64,000 nt of DNA from an uncultured bacterium (GCA_938030735.1 CALHIM010000011.1:186001-250000), one strand, 5' to 3'. Shown: positions 17,317 to 24,070, numbered from the stretch's first letter. The notes: generated by a model from the letters alone, not told the origin. Numbers and translations are program-made.

Positions 17317-17523
17317 ATGGCTTATAGTCAAACAAATTCAAAAGGAATTACATATTATTTGCACAAAAGTGAAGTAACTTTGCGTGGCGGAAAACCACAA
17401 ACAATTTACTTCTTTGCTAAAAAAGAAAAGAATGATAAGGGTGAGCCTTGCGACCTTCCAGAAGACCGAATTGTAAAAGAAAATCCACGAAACGGATTCT
17501 TAACAGTTTCTCGTAAGAAATAA
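17317..17523 (+). CDS. Conserved-looking small basic protein, function unknown
   Basis: A 68-residue protein starting MAYSQTNSKGITYYLHK, with the ATG behind GAAAGGATAGAA. The body has the pattern YYLHKSEVTLRGG-KPQTIYFFAKKE and ends in basic residues. Short proteins of this type (a YLH...LRGG...IYFFAK core) occur widely in Saccharibacteria to my recollection, without known function. It is soluble with no signal peptide. A strong consensus promoter and a dedicated terminator suggest high, independent expression. A longer 80-residue version from 17281 is rejected because its start lies in the promoter. Confidence 0.8.
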   Translation: MAYSQTNSKGITYYLHKSEVTLRGGKPQTIYFFAKKEKNDKGEPCDLPEDRIVKENPRNGFLTVSRKK

Positions 17524-17545
17524 TAAATTAATTGTTTTTTCAAAT

Positions 17546-17592
17546 TTTAAAATTGCTTTTCATTAAAAAATGTGAGGAGCAATTTTATTTTT
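17546..17592 (+). terminator. Terminator after the small protein gene
   Basis: AAAATTGCT and AGCAATTTT pair around a 20-nt loop and are followed by a T-rich run. Confidence 0.7.
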
Positions 17593-17605
17593 TGGAGAAT
17601 AAAAG

Positions 17606-17632
17606 AGATAGCCGCAGTTAAACTGCGGCTAT
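17606..17632 (-). terminator. Perfect hairpin after the 17646-18014 gene
   Basis: AGCCGCAGTT and AACTGCGGCT form a 10-bp GC-rich stem with a one-base centre. On the minus strand it follows the stop codon of the next feature and is trailed by TCTCTTTTATT, a weak T tract. Confidence 0.6.
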
Positions 17633-17645
17633 AATACACCTTGAG

Positions 17646-18014
17646 CTATGTTAGATACTCCATATCTACGCTTGAAAACTCAAGCGTAGCTGTCGTCTGC
17701 TTTAGGTCCTCCTTTAGACCTAAAGAAATTTTACGGACGGCTTGTTTCCAGGCCTCCGCGTCTTTGCAGAACTCACTGTTAAGTGATCCCGTAAAAATAA
17801 TAACGGGTTCGCCTCCTTCTGGGCATCCCCATTCATGTCTGTATAAGGCATGACCGAGGCTACTTATTCCGCTAATGTAAATGCCAGTAGAATTAGCCAC
17901 TGCTGCAGCTTTCTCTAACCATAGCTCATTAATGGAAGTGATGTCAACTTCGCTACCGTTATCGGTATAGCCCTCATTAACACCTAAAACGAGCTTAAAA
18001 GAGATTGTATCCAT
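17646..18014 (-). CDS. Hypothetical protein with a long structured leader
   Basis: A 122-residue soluble protein that I cannot assign. It has an alternating pattern beginning MDTISFKLVLGVNEGY, a central GISSLGHALYRHEWGCPEGGEPVIIF stretch with one of its two cysteines, and an amphipathic C-terminus. Base composition is richer in G+C than its neighbours and the abundant TTTCGAAA word is absent, which hints at foreign origin. I place the start at the ATG at 18014 behind AAGGTG; a GTG at 18023 is the alternative. Transcription probably begins about 200 nt upstream at a consensus promoter, through a leader with a peptide ORF and a 17-bp hairpin (18081-18175). Confidence 0.65.
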   Translation of the reverse strand: MDTISFKLVLGVNEGYTDNGSEVDITSINELWLEKAAAVANSTGIYISGISSLGHALYRHEWGCPEGGEPVIIFTGSLNSEFCKDAEAWKQAVRKISLGLKEDLKQTTATLEFSSVDMEYLT

Positions 18015-18080
18015 TTTATTCACCTTAACTCACCTATAAATGGAAAATAAATGAGCCCTTCTTTTTATTTTTTTGCGGTA

Positions 18081-18140
18081 TTCTTTATTTCCGCAAATAA
18101 GTTTCTATAATATTAAAAACCTCTTTGCGAAAATAAAGAA
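18081..18140 (-). promoter_or_regulatory. 17-bp leader hairpin
   Basis: Arms at 18081-18097 and 18124-18140 are complementary over 17 bases with a single G-U pair and enclose a 26-nt AT-rich loop. It lies in the untranslated leader of the 17646-18014 gene, and the end of the leader ORF runs through its first-transcribed arm, the layout of attenuation or translational control. Confidence 0.6.
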
Positions 18141-18175
18141 CAAAAATGGAACAATGAGGAGACTGTATATTTCAT
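18113..18175 (-). CDS. Possible 20-residue leader peptide
   Basis: An ATG-to-TAA frame of 20 codons within the leader of the 17646-18014 gene. It begins MKYTVSS, is rich in Phe and Ser, and ends QRGF. Its last codons cover the promoter-proximal arm of the 17-bp hairpin, so a ribosome stalled on it would free the other arm. There is only a weak AGAG before the ATG. I read it as regulatory, if it is translated at all. Confidence 0.35.
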   Translation of the reverse strand: MKYTVSSLFHFCSLFSQRGF

Positions 18176-18221
18176 AGCTCTTTTTAAACTTTACTTCTTG
18201 ATTATTCACCAAGATAATATT

Positions 18222-18250
18222 ATTATAGCATAATAATGATAATAAGTCAA
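18222..18250 (-). promoter_or_regulatory. Promoter of the leader-controlled gene
   Basis: On the minus strand, TTGACT (18245-18250) and TATAAT (18222-18227) are 17 nt apart. Transcription would begin near 18215, leaving about 200 nt before the start codon at 18014. Confidence 0.8.
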
Positions 18251-18271
18251 TACTATACTAAAAACATTTAA

Positions 18272-18294
18272 ATAAAAAACGCCTTATGGCGATT
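18272..18294 (-). terminator. Terminator after tRNA-Ile2
   Basis: CGCC-ATAA-GGCG followed by TTTTTTATTT on the minus strand, just beyond the tRNA's CCA end. Confidence 0.75.
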
Positions 18295-18295
18295 T

Positions 18296-18371
18296 TGGTA
18301 GGGGATGCTGGGTTCGAACCAGCGACCAATCGTGTATGAGACGACTGCTCTAACCGCTGAGCTAATCCCCC
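18296..18371 (-). tRNA. tRNA-Ile2 (CAT, expected lysidine-modified)
   Basis: A complete cloverleaf with encoded CCA, anticodon arm GTCGT-CTCATAC-ACGAT and T arm GCTGG-TTCGAAC-CCAGC. The body (AGCTCAGCGGTTAGAGCAGTC, TTGGTCGCTGG) resembles the minor isoleucine tRNA (ileX type) rather than elongator methionine, so the anticodon C should be converted to lysidine by TilS to read ATA. The identity is inferred from that resemblance. Confidence 0.85.
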
Positions 18372-18411
18372 GACTATTTAATTATATCAGAAAATATGAT
18401 AAAATTAAATA

Positions 18412-18852
18412 GTGAAATTAAATTTAAACGATTTAAAAACCAAAACTCGCCGTGCGAAATATTATTTTTCGAACGATATTTTAACTTTGAGTAATATTAT
18501 TATGGCCAGTGTGATTTTTATTTCGATAATTTGGGTTTGGGGAAATATTGCGGCGATGGAGAAAAATTATTCAATTCAAAAAAAGCTTGAACTCAAACAG
18601 CGCCAAGCTTTAATTGATGAAATTAGCTATAAAACACTTGAATATGAACAAAAATATCTGAAAAGTTCTGAATATCAAGAGCTTGCCGTACGTGAAAAAC
18701 TTGGTCTTGCAATGCCGGGCGAGCATGTTTTGATTCTTTCGAAATACCCAGAAGAACAAAAGAAAGAACAAACTAAAACGCCAAGACCTTCAAATTTTAC
18801 GCAATGGATTAATTTTATTTTTGGTGGAAATGCTCAAAAAGCAACAAAATAG
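18412..18852 (+). CDS. DivIC/FtsB-like septum formation protein
   Basis: A 146-residue single-pass membrane protein of the septum formation initiator family: a basic cytoplasmic N-terminus, one helix at about 25-45, then a coiled coil at about 48-90 with regularly spaced leucines, and the family-like tail YLKSSEYQELAVREKLGLAMPGE, where the VREKLGLAMPGE segment is typical. These proteins scaffold the divisome with FtsL and FtsQ. The GTG start lies 6 nt after TAAAAT without a ribosome site, so it is probably leaderless. It lies between two CAT tRNAs. The C-terminal 40 residues are Lys/Thr/Pro-rich. Confidence 0.85.
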   Translation: MKLNLNDLKTKTRRAKYYFSNDILTLSNIIMASVIFISIIWVWGNIAAMEKNYSIQKKLELKQRQALIDEISYKTLEYEQKYLKSSEYQELAVREKLGLAMPGEHVLILSKYPEEQKKEQTKTPRPSNFTQWINFIFGGNAQKATK

Positions 18853-18862
18853 CTAAAAACTC

Positions 18863-18891
18863 TTGACTTTTAAATATCTGCGTGATAAAAT
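18863..18891 (+). promoter_or_regulatory. Promoter of initiator tRNA
   Basis: TTGACT at 18863-18868, a 17-nt spacer and TAAAAT at 18886-18891, 13 nt before the mature tRNA-fMet. Confidence 0.8.
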
Positions 18892-18904
18892 ATAAAGCAG
18901 ATAT

Positions 18905-18982
18905 CGCGGGATGGAGCAGTCTGGTCAGCTCGCTTGGCTCATAACCAAGAGGTCGTAGGTTCAAATCCTACTCCCGCAACCA
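18905..18982 (+). tRNA. Initiator tRNA-fMet (CAT)
   Basis: The first acceptor position is an unpaired C1-A72, the hallmark of bacterial initiator tRNA. The remaining stem is GCGGG/CCCGC, the anticodon arm CTTGG-CTCATAA-CCAAG, and CCA is encoded. The anticodon stem has two G-C pairs next to the loop rather than the usual three. Confidence 0.95.
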
Positions 18983-18996
18983 AGAAATTATTTCAA

Positions 18997-19032
18997 AAAA
19001 ATAACTTTTCAAAAATGGAAGGTTATTTTTAT
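18997..19032 (+). terminator. Terminator after tRNA-fMet
   Basis: AATAAC and GTTATT with inner CTT/AAG-like pairs form a hairpin followed by TTTTTATTT. Confidence 0.6.
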
Positions 19033-19043
19033 TTATAAAAAAT

Positions 19044-19074
19044 AAAAATCGTTACAAAATTTGCAACGATTTTC
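19044..19074 (-). terminator. Terminator after elongator tRNA-Met
   Basis: AAAATCGTT and AACGATTTT pair around a short loop. On the minus strand the stem follows the tRNA end and is trailed by a T-rich tract. Confidence 0.75.
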
Positions 19075-19085
19075 TATATAATTTC

Positions 19086-19162
19086 TGGTAGTAGCGGCAG
19101 GGATTGAACCTGCGACCTTAGGCTTATGAGTCCTACGCTCTAACCAACTGAGCTACGCTACC
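19086..19162 (-). tRNA. Elongator tRNA-Met (CAT)
   Basis: Acceptor GGTAGCG/CGCTACT with a G-U first pair, D arm GCTC-AGTTGGTTA-GAGC, anticodon loop CTCATAA, T arm GCAGG-TTCAATC-CCTGC, and encoded CCA. The body resembles elongator tRNA-Met (metT type). The anticodon stem TAGGA/GCCTA contains an A31-G39 mismatch next to the loop, which is unusual. Confidence 0.88.
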
Positions 19163-19206
19163 ATAATGTTTATATTTTAGCACATTGAAAAACTTTTTTC
19201 AAGAGA

Positions 19207-19232
19207 AAAGCTCGCTAATTTTGCGAGCTTTA
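19207..19232 (-). terminator. Terminator of the 40-residue gene
   Basis: AAAGCTCGC and GCGAGCTTT form a 9-bp stem; on the minus strand it is followed by TCTCTTG and lies directly after the small gene's stop. Confidence 0.85.
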
Positions 19233-19237
19233 TATTC

Positions 19238-19360
19238 TTAGATTAAATCTTCGAACTCGTCAAATTCATTGAATCGTGAAATTCTTGCATCAATGAAGTT
19301 TCGAAGTTCTTTTTTAGTTCGGTGCCTATCCCATGAGGACATTCGTTCGTGTTGTGCCAT
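19238..19360 (-). CDS. 40-residue acidic/basic small protein
   Basis: A complete small gene: consensus promoter at 19401-19429, AAAAGGA 6-7 nt before the ATG, a 40-codon frame, and a strong terminator 6 nt after the stop. The peptide begins MAQHERMSSWDRHRTKKELRN, turns hydrophobic-aromatic (FIDARISRF) and ends in acidic residues (NEFDEFEDLI). It has no cysteine or membrane helix. I do not recognise it. The complete set of expression signals argues that it is real. It lies between tRNA-Met and an unrelated membrane gene. Confidence 0.75.
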   Translation of the reverse strand: MAQHERMSSWDRHRTKKELRNFIDARISRFNEFDEFEDLI

Positions 19361-19400
19361 TTATTTTCCTTTTTTGTTTTTAAATAATATTACGTTATTT

Positions 19401-19429
19401 ATAATAACATATAAAAATATAAAAGTCAA
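19401..19429 (-). promoter_or_regulatory. Promoter of the 40-residue gene
   Basis: On the minus strand, TTGACT (19424-19429), a 17-nt spacer, and TATTAT (19401-19406). Confidence 0.78.
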
Positions 19430-19503
19430 GACTTTTTTCGAAAAAAACTTAAACATTTTTCTTGATTTTCGCTTGTGCTTATAATATAATTTAAATTAAG
19501 CTT

Positions 19504-20232
19504 ATGGAAATTTGGATGATTTTAATAGTGGTAATTTTAGCAGCAATGGTGCATGCTAGTTTTCATTTGAGTATTAGCGTTCTAACACTTTTGAGTGGGC
19601 ATACTTTAAGCAAGAAGAAGTCGCATTTACAATTAACAAAGTTATCTATGTCTTTAGTTTTTGGGTCAGTTTTTGCAACTATTCTTATTTTTTCAACCTT
19701 TGCATATTTTGCTGGAATATTTTATAATATTGCATTTTCGAAAGTAGCTTGGGCGGTTTTGGCTGGTATTTTAGTTGCTGCTGGGATCTCAACTTGGATT
19801 TTTTATTATCGAAGAGGCAAAAACATACAAAATAGTACGGAACTTTGGATTCCTCGTTCAATGGCGAAGTTTCTTAACGAGCGAGCAAGCAAAACTGTTC
19901 ATTCGGCTGAAGCTTTTTCGCTAGGAATTGTGAGTGTTTTGAGTGAAATATTGTTTTATTTTGCATCTTTAGCAATTTCAGCAATTTTAGCCTCACGTGT
20001 TTCGCCGGCCCATCAATTTGCTATTTTAGTAATTTATGTTTTAATTTCTAATTTACCAATTTTTAGTATTGCTTGCATGATTTCTGGTGGGCATCCAATT
20101 TCAGAAATTCAAGCTTGGCGAAACAAGAATAAGCGTTTTATGCAATTTTCAGCAGGTTTGGGAATGATAATTTTAGCGTTTATAACTGGTGTTGTAATTT
20201 TTACACCAGAGTTTTTAGGAGTCTCGTTATGA
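19504..20232 (+). CDS. Hypothetical polytopic membrane protein
   Basis: A 242-residue protein with about six membrane helices, near residues 3-27, 48-74, 80-104, 138-163, 168-192 and 212-236. It lacks motifs I can name. The first loop contains SGHTLSKKKSHL, and a central cytoplasmic segment of about 25 residues is basic. It has the general look of cadmium-resistance or LysE-like six-helix carriers, but I would not assign a function. The ATG follows TATAAT by 13 nt. It overlaps the ATP-cone gene by 4 nt and is therefore in one operon with it and the flavoprotein that follows. Confidence 0.72.
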   Translation: MEIWMILIVVILAAMVHASFHLSISVLTLLSGHTLSKKKSHLQLTKLSMSLVFGSVFATILIFSTFAYFAGIFYNIAFSKVAWAVLAGILVAAGISTWIFYYRRGKNIQNSTELWIPRSMAKFLNERASKTVHSAEAFSLGIVSVLSEILFYFASLAISAILASRVSPAHQFAILVIYVLISNLPIFSIACMISGGHPISEIQAWRNKNKRFMQFSAGLGMIILAFITGVVIFTPEFLGVSL

Positions 20233-20498
20233 GAATGGTTGTAAAATCTGATGGAGAAGTTGAGAAATTTGATTATAAAAAATTGCAAAAATCCTTGAGA
20301 GAAACTTTTTTAATTGTTAGATCTCCAGAGGGGCAAAGCAATGAATTTGTTCGAAAAACTCTTATCGAATTTGCGGATTGGCAAAAAAACAAACCGGAAA
20401 TTACGAGTGGCGATATCCGAAGGCAAACGGGAGCAATTTTACAGAAAATCCATCCAGAGGCAGCGTATATTTATAAAAATTTCAAGAGCATAATTTAA
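20229..20498 (+). CDS. Stand-alone ATP-cone domain protein
   Basis: An 89-residue protein made of little more than one ATP-cone, the nucleotide-sensing domain found at the N-terminus of ribonucleotide reductases and in NrdR. The N-terminal VVKSDGEVEKFDYKKLQKSLRETF segment is typical, and ITSGDIRRQTGAIL and AAYIYKNFKSI match the later helices. No catalytic domain or zinc ribbon is attached. The ATG overlaps the previous TGA (ATGA) behind AGGAG. Its place between a membrane protein and a flavoprotein suggests regulation of that unit by ATP/dATP, but this is inference. Confidence 0.85.
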   Translation: MRMVVKSDGEVEKFDYKKLQKSLRETFLIVRSPEGQSNEFVRKTLIEFADWQKNKPEITSGDIRRQTGAILQKIHPEAAYIYKNFKSII

Positions 20499-20508
20499 GG
20501 AGTAAAAA

Positions 20509-21882
20509 ATGGCTAAAAGAAAATTTGATTTTGATTTAATTGTTCTTGGAAGCGGAGCAGGTGGTTCAGCGGCGGCAAATATTGTGGCAAAAGCCGGGTT
20601 AAATGTTGCGATTGTTGAAAATGATCTTTTTGGCGGTGAGTCGCCAAATTATAGTGATATTCCGCGAGCAGCAATTTCGAAGGTTAAAAAAGCTTTTTTT
20701 GAGGCAAAAAAGGCTGAAAAAATGGGTTTACGCTCGGCAAATTTAACTTATAATTTTCCGATAATTTCTGCTTGGAAAAAAAATGTGATTGAACGAACCG
20801 GCGCTCACGATAATCAAAAGTTTTTCGAAAGTGTGGGGATTAAAACTTTTCGTGGTGAAGCTAGATTTTTAACTCCGAATGAGATTTCGATTAACCAAAA
20901 GCATTATTCGGCAAAGAATTTCTTGATTGCAACTGGTTCGAGAATCTCAATTCCAGATATTAAAAGTATTGAAAATGTGCGATATTATACGCCGAAAACA
21001 ATTTTCAATATTGCTCGTCCGCCTAAGAGTATTTTTATTGTTGGTGGTGGAGCTGAGGCAGTTGAAATTGCTCAAATTTTGGCTATTTTTGGTACGAAAG
21101 TTTACATCAGTGAAGTTTCAGCACGACTTTTGCCAAAAGAAGATGAAGAAGTTGGAATTACTCTTGAAAATATTTTAGTTGAAGAGAATCATGTTTATGT
21201 TTTACCGCAAACTCGAGTGGTGGCGGTGCAAAAAGACGGCTTGATGAAGCGAGTGATTTTTCAGCGAGGTGGAACCGAGAAATTTGTGCGAGTTGATGAA
21301 ATTCTGGTTGTAGGTGAAAGAATGCCGAATACGGATATCGGCCTAGAAAATGCTCATATTGATTTTTCGAAAGATGGAATTGTTGTAAATGAATTTTCGC
21401 AAACTTCTATGAAGCATATTTTTGCGGTTGGTGGCGTGGTCAATCCACAAGCTCAAACGGCAGAGATCTTACTTGAAAGCCGAACGGTTGCTCACAATAT
21501 TTTACATTCACGCTCAAAAATTGAGGTTAAATTTCCGCTTTCGCCTCGTACAATTTCAACTTGGCCAGAAATCGCCACGGTTGGTTTAACTGAAGACGAT
21601 TGCTTGAAGAGAGATTTAAAATATAAAACTGCAATTGCACCACTTAATTTAATCGCAAAAAGCAATGTTGAGAATTTCAGTAGTGGATTTGCTAAAATTA
21701 TTTGCGATAGGAAGGGGAAGGTTATTGGCGGAAGTATTGTATCGCCAGATGCAACAAACTTGATTTCGCAGATTTCTTTGGCAATTCGAAATGAAATGAC
21801 AGCACACGATTTAGCTGAAATTCCACAACCATTTTTAAGCTGGAGCGAGATTATTCGTGTGGCAGCCCATAAAATTAAATAA
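20509..21882 (+). CDS. Flavin-dependent oxidoreductase of the MerA/LPD family lacking redox cysteines
   Basis: A 457-residue protein with the full fold of pyridine nucleotide-disulfide oxidoreductases: FAD motif LGSGAGGSAAA (13-23), NAD(P) motif IVGGGAEAVEIAQ near 177, and a C-terminal dimerisation domain (TWPEIATVGLTEDD). Where relatives read GGxC-x4-C it has GGESPNYSDIPR, so both cysteines are replaced (S45, D50). The C-terminal His-Pro-Thr-x-x-Glu is also lost (IPQPFLSWSEII). It can still bind FAD and NAD(P)H but cannot use the classical disulfide relay. It may act as an oxidase or quinone reductase (inference). AAGGAG precedes the ATG; it is last in a three-gene operon. Confidence 0.85.
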   Translation: MAKRKFDFDLIVLGSGAGGSAAANIVAKAGLNVAIVENDLFGGESPNYSDIPRAAISKVKKAFFEAKKAEKMGLRSANLTYNFPIISAWKKNVIERTGAHDNQKFFESVGIKTFRGEARFLTPNEISINQKHYSAKNFLIATGSRISIPDIKSIENVRYYTPKTIFNIARPPKSIFIVGGGAEAVEIAQILAIFGTKVYISEVSARLLPKEDEEVGITLENILVEENHVYVLPQTRVVAVQKDGLMKRVIFQRGGTEKFVRVDEILVVGERMPNTDIGLENAHIDFSKDGIVVNEFSQTSMKHIFAVGGVVNPQAQTAEILLESRTVAHNILHSRSKIEVKFPLSPRTISTWPEIATVGLTEDDCLKRDLKYKTAIAPLNLIAKSNVENFSSGFAKIICDRKGKVIGGSIVSPDATNLISQISLAIRNEMTAHDLAEIPQPFLSWSEIIRVAAHKIK

Positions 21883-21885
21883 AAC

Positions 21886-21918
21886 TAAACGCTCAAAAGT
21901 TAAAATGGGCGTTTTTAT
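21886..21918 (+). terminator. Terminator of the flavoprotein operon
   Basis: AAACGCTCA pairs with TGGGCGTTT (one wobble) and is followed by TTTATTTTT. Confidence 0.82.
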
Positions 21919-21992
21919 TTTTCGAAATTTGAATTTTCAAGTAAAAAATGGTAAAATTAATATAGATTTATAGATAAAAATTAAGGAGAATT

Positions 21993-22700
21993 ATGGCTGG
22001 TCATAATAAATGGTCAAAAATTAAACGACAGAAAGGTGTAAATGATGCAAAACGGGGTGCAATTTTTACACGAATTGGAAATCAAATTGCAATTGCAGCT
22101 CGTGGTGGCGCCGATCCAGACATGAACCCAAGTTTGGCGCTGGCAATTGAAAAAGCTCGTGCTGTAAATATGCCAAATGCGAATATTGAGCGCGCAATTG
22201 CTCGCGCGGCAGATAAAAACTCGGCAATACTTGAGGAAATTACTTACGAAGGTTATGGTCCAAACGGAATTGGTTTGATTATTGAAACCGCAACAGACAA
22301 TCGTAACCGAACTTTTCCGGAAGTTAAAACTGCTCTAGTAAAAAATGGTGGCAGAATTGCTGACGCGGGGAGTGTGATGTTTCAATTTACTCGCAAAGGT
22401 GTAATTTTGGTTGAAGCAACGGGTGAAGACGCACTACTTGAAATTCTTGATGCTGGTGCAGAAGATGCGGTTGAAGAAGACGGCGAAATCGTGGTCTATA
22501 CCGACCAAAAAGATTTAATGAAAGTTCGAAAAGAACTAATTGAAAAAGGTTTAACCGTAAAAGAGGCCGAACTTCAATACGTGCCAAATATGGAAGTTGA
22601 AATCACCGACGACGAAACTCGTGCGAAAGTTGAAAAATTGATGGACGCACTTGATGATGTTGATGATGTTGTGAACGTTCACACGAACGCCAAGCTGTAA
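21993..22700 (+). CDS. YebC/PmpR-family regulatory or translation factor
   Basis: A 235-residue member of the near-universal YebC/TACO1 family, with the conserved start MAGHNKWSKIKRQKGVNDAKRG and internal ARGGADPDMNPSLALAIEKARAVNMPNANIERAI. The acidic C-terminal segment DALDDVDDVVNVHTNAKL is also typical. Family members help ribosomes through proline stretches or act as DNA-binding regulators. AAGGAG precedes the ATG, with TAAAAT further upstream. It ends at a terminator 3 nt after its stop. Confidence 0.96.
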   Translation: MAGHNKWSKIKRQKGVNDAKRGAIFTRIGNQIAIAARGGADPDMNPSLALAIEKARAVNMPNANIERAIARAADKNSAILEEITYEGYGPNGIGLIIETATDNRNRTFPEVKTALVKNGGRIADAGSVMFQFTRKGVILVEATGEDALLEILDAGAEDAVEEDGEIVVYTDQKDLMKVRKELIEKGLTVKEAELQYVPNMEVEITDDETRAKVEKLMDALDDVDDVVNVHTNAKL

Positions 22701-22702
22701 TT

Positions 22703-22730
22703 TATAAGGGTGATGAGCCCTTATTTTTAT
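22703..22730 (+). terminator. Terminator after the yebC-like gene
   Basis: ATAAGGG-TGATGAG-CCCTTAT followed by TTTTAT. The ribosome site of the next gene begins within a few bases, so some readthrough is probably needed to express it unless it has its own promoter. Confidence 0.82.
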
Positions 22731-22740
22731 AGGAGTAATT

Positions 22741-23439
22741 ATGTTTAATTTAATTTTTAATAAAAGCTTTTCAGAAGAAACACAAGAAAAAATAAGGTCA
22801 GATTTTATTGAAGCTAAAGAATATTTTTCGAAGTATTATGATTTTTCGAAAAAAGAAATTGATATTTATTTTTCAGACATATCTAGGATGAAAAAAGAAG
22901 ATATTTCTGAAATATTAAAAATTGAAAAAGTTTCAGGTCTTTCAATGTCTGGATATGGAGCTCTAATATTTGAGTTTTTTGATACTGGATATTCAAAAAA
23001 TATATTTTTAAAATTAATTTTTCATGAGCTTAACCATGAATTTAGATGTCAAACTTTACCAACACCTAACAATATCTGGGGTGATACTATTCTTGAAGGC
23101 TTAGCTCTGAATTTTGAAAAACAAGCAGCTAATGAATTAGGGTATGAATTAAAATTTTTGACCGATTATTACGACAAACCTGATGAAGACAAACTAAAAT
23201 GGGGATTGAAGAGAATTATTGAAATCGCAAAAAATAAGGAGAAGATAAATCACTACGATTGGTATTTTAATCACTTTGGAGATGATTCAAGTTTGCCTAC
23301 GAATTTTGTCTATAGAGTCGGAGAATTTTTAATTTCAAAATATTGTGAAAAATACAGAATTAGACCAAGCGATGCGCTTAAAATTACAAATGAAGAATTT
23401 GAAGATTTTGCGAAAAAGGAGATTTTATGCGAAAAATAA
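22741..23439 (+). CDS. DUF2268-like putative zinc protease
   Basis: A 232-residue protein whose centre carries LIFHELNHEFRC at about residue 96-107, an HExxH zinc-binding motif in the setting of the DUF2268 family of predicted metalloproteases (a downstream GLALNFEKQAANELG supplies the acidic ligand region). It has no signal peptide, so it should be cytoplasmic or non-classically exported. AGGAG precedes the ATG. Its 3' end overlaps the following paralogue by 13 nt. Protease activity is a family prediction and the substrate is unknown. Confidence 0.78.
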   Translation: MFNLIFNKSFSEETQEKIRSDFIEAKEYFSKYYDFSKKEIDIYFSDISRMKKEDISEILKIEKVSGLSMSGYGALIFEFFDTGYSKNIFLKLIFHELNHEFRCQTLPTPNNIWGDTILEGLALNFEKQAANELGYELKFLTDYYDKPDEDKLKWGLKRIIEIAKNKEKINHYDWYFNHFGDDSSLPTNFVYRVGEFLISKYCEKYRIRPSDALKITNEEFEDFAKKEILCEK

Positions 23440-24050
23440 TTCTTGGTAGTCTAAAAAATGATTCAGAGAGAACTAAGCAAATTCGAAAAGCTTATCGAAA
23501 AGCACGCGCAAAAATTATTCGGGAGTTTGATTTATCTAACTTTGATTATGATGTTGTTTTTGCGAGCTGGAGTGATTCTGGCGAATATGGTTTTTGGTGG
23601 TATATTGATTTTGGCTATATCCGTTTAAATATTGGTGTTGACAAGATTTTATTTCAAGATGCTCTATATGAGGGGATTTGTGAAGGTTTTTCTCATAATT
23701 TTGTAGCAGATTCGACGGATTTTAATAATGGATTCTCGAAAAAAATAATTCGGAATGCTTATACTGCGGATTTTTTGGGTTGGAAATACGAAGAAAAATA
23801 TTCATTAGATAATCTTTCTGAAGATAACTTACTAAAAATAAAAGACGCCTTAAATGGTAAAGTAGACGAAGATTGGTTATGGAGTAGATATAATGGATGG
23901 CATTTTTATGGGTTTTCAAAGAAATATTTTGAAAGCTTGGGGATTTCACGGAAAGATATTTTAAAGCTTAAAGAGAATGAATTTAATATGGAATTAATTT
24001 CTAAAATTGAAAAATTACTTGAAGATTATAGAAAATCTAAATTCGAATGA
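23427..24050 (+). CDS. DUF2268-like paralogue without the HExxH motif
   Basis: A 207-residue protein resembling the preceding gene product in size, order of segments and composition. The region matching the zinc helix reads LYEGICEGFSHNF (about 85-97), so the HExxH pair is missing and only one histidine of the helix is kept. It also has an unusual aromatic stretch, GFWWYIDFGYIR. The ATG lies inside the upstream gene behind AAAGGAG, giving translational coupling. It may be an inactive partner or regulator of the first protein. The paralogy is judged by eye. Confidence 0.62.
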   Translation: MRKIILGSLKNDSERTKQIRKAYRKARAKIIREFDLSNFDYDVVFASWSDSGEYGFWWYIDFGYIRLNIGVDKILFQDALYEGICEGFSHNFVADSTDFNNGFSKKIIRNAYTADFLGWKYEEKYSLDNLSEDNLLKIKDALNGKVDEDWLWSRYNGWHFYGFSKKYFESLGISRKDILKLKENEFNMELISKIEKLLEDYRKSKFE

Positions 24051-24070
24051 AATTTCTGAACAAGAAATTT

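Noticed and set aside
17641..17853. Plus-strand frame opposite the 17646-18014 gene
   Set aside because: The minus-strand gene has promoter, leader and ribosome site; this frame has none and overlaps the terminator hairpin.
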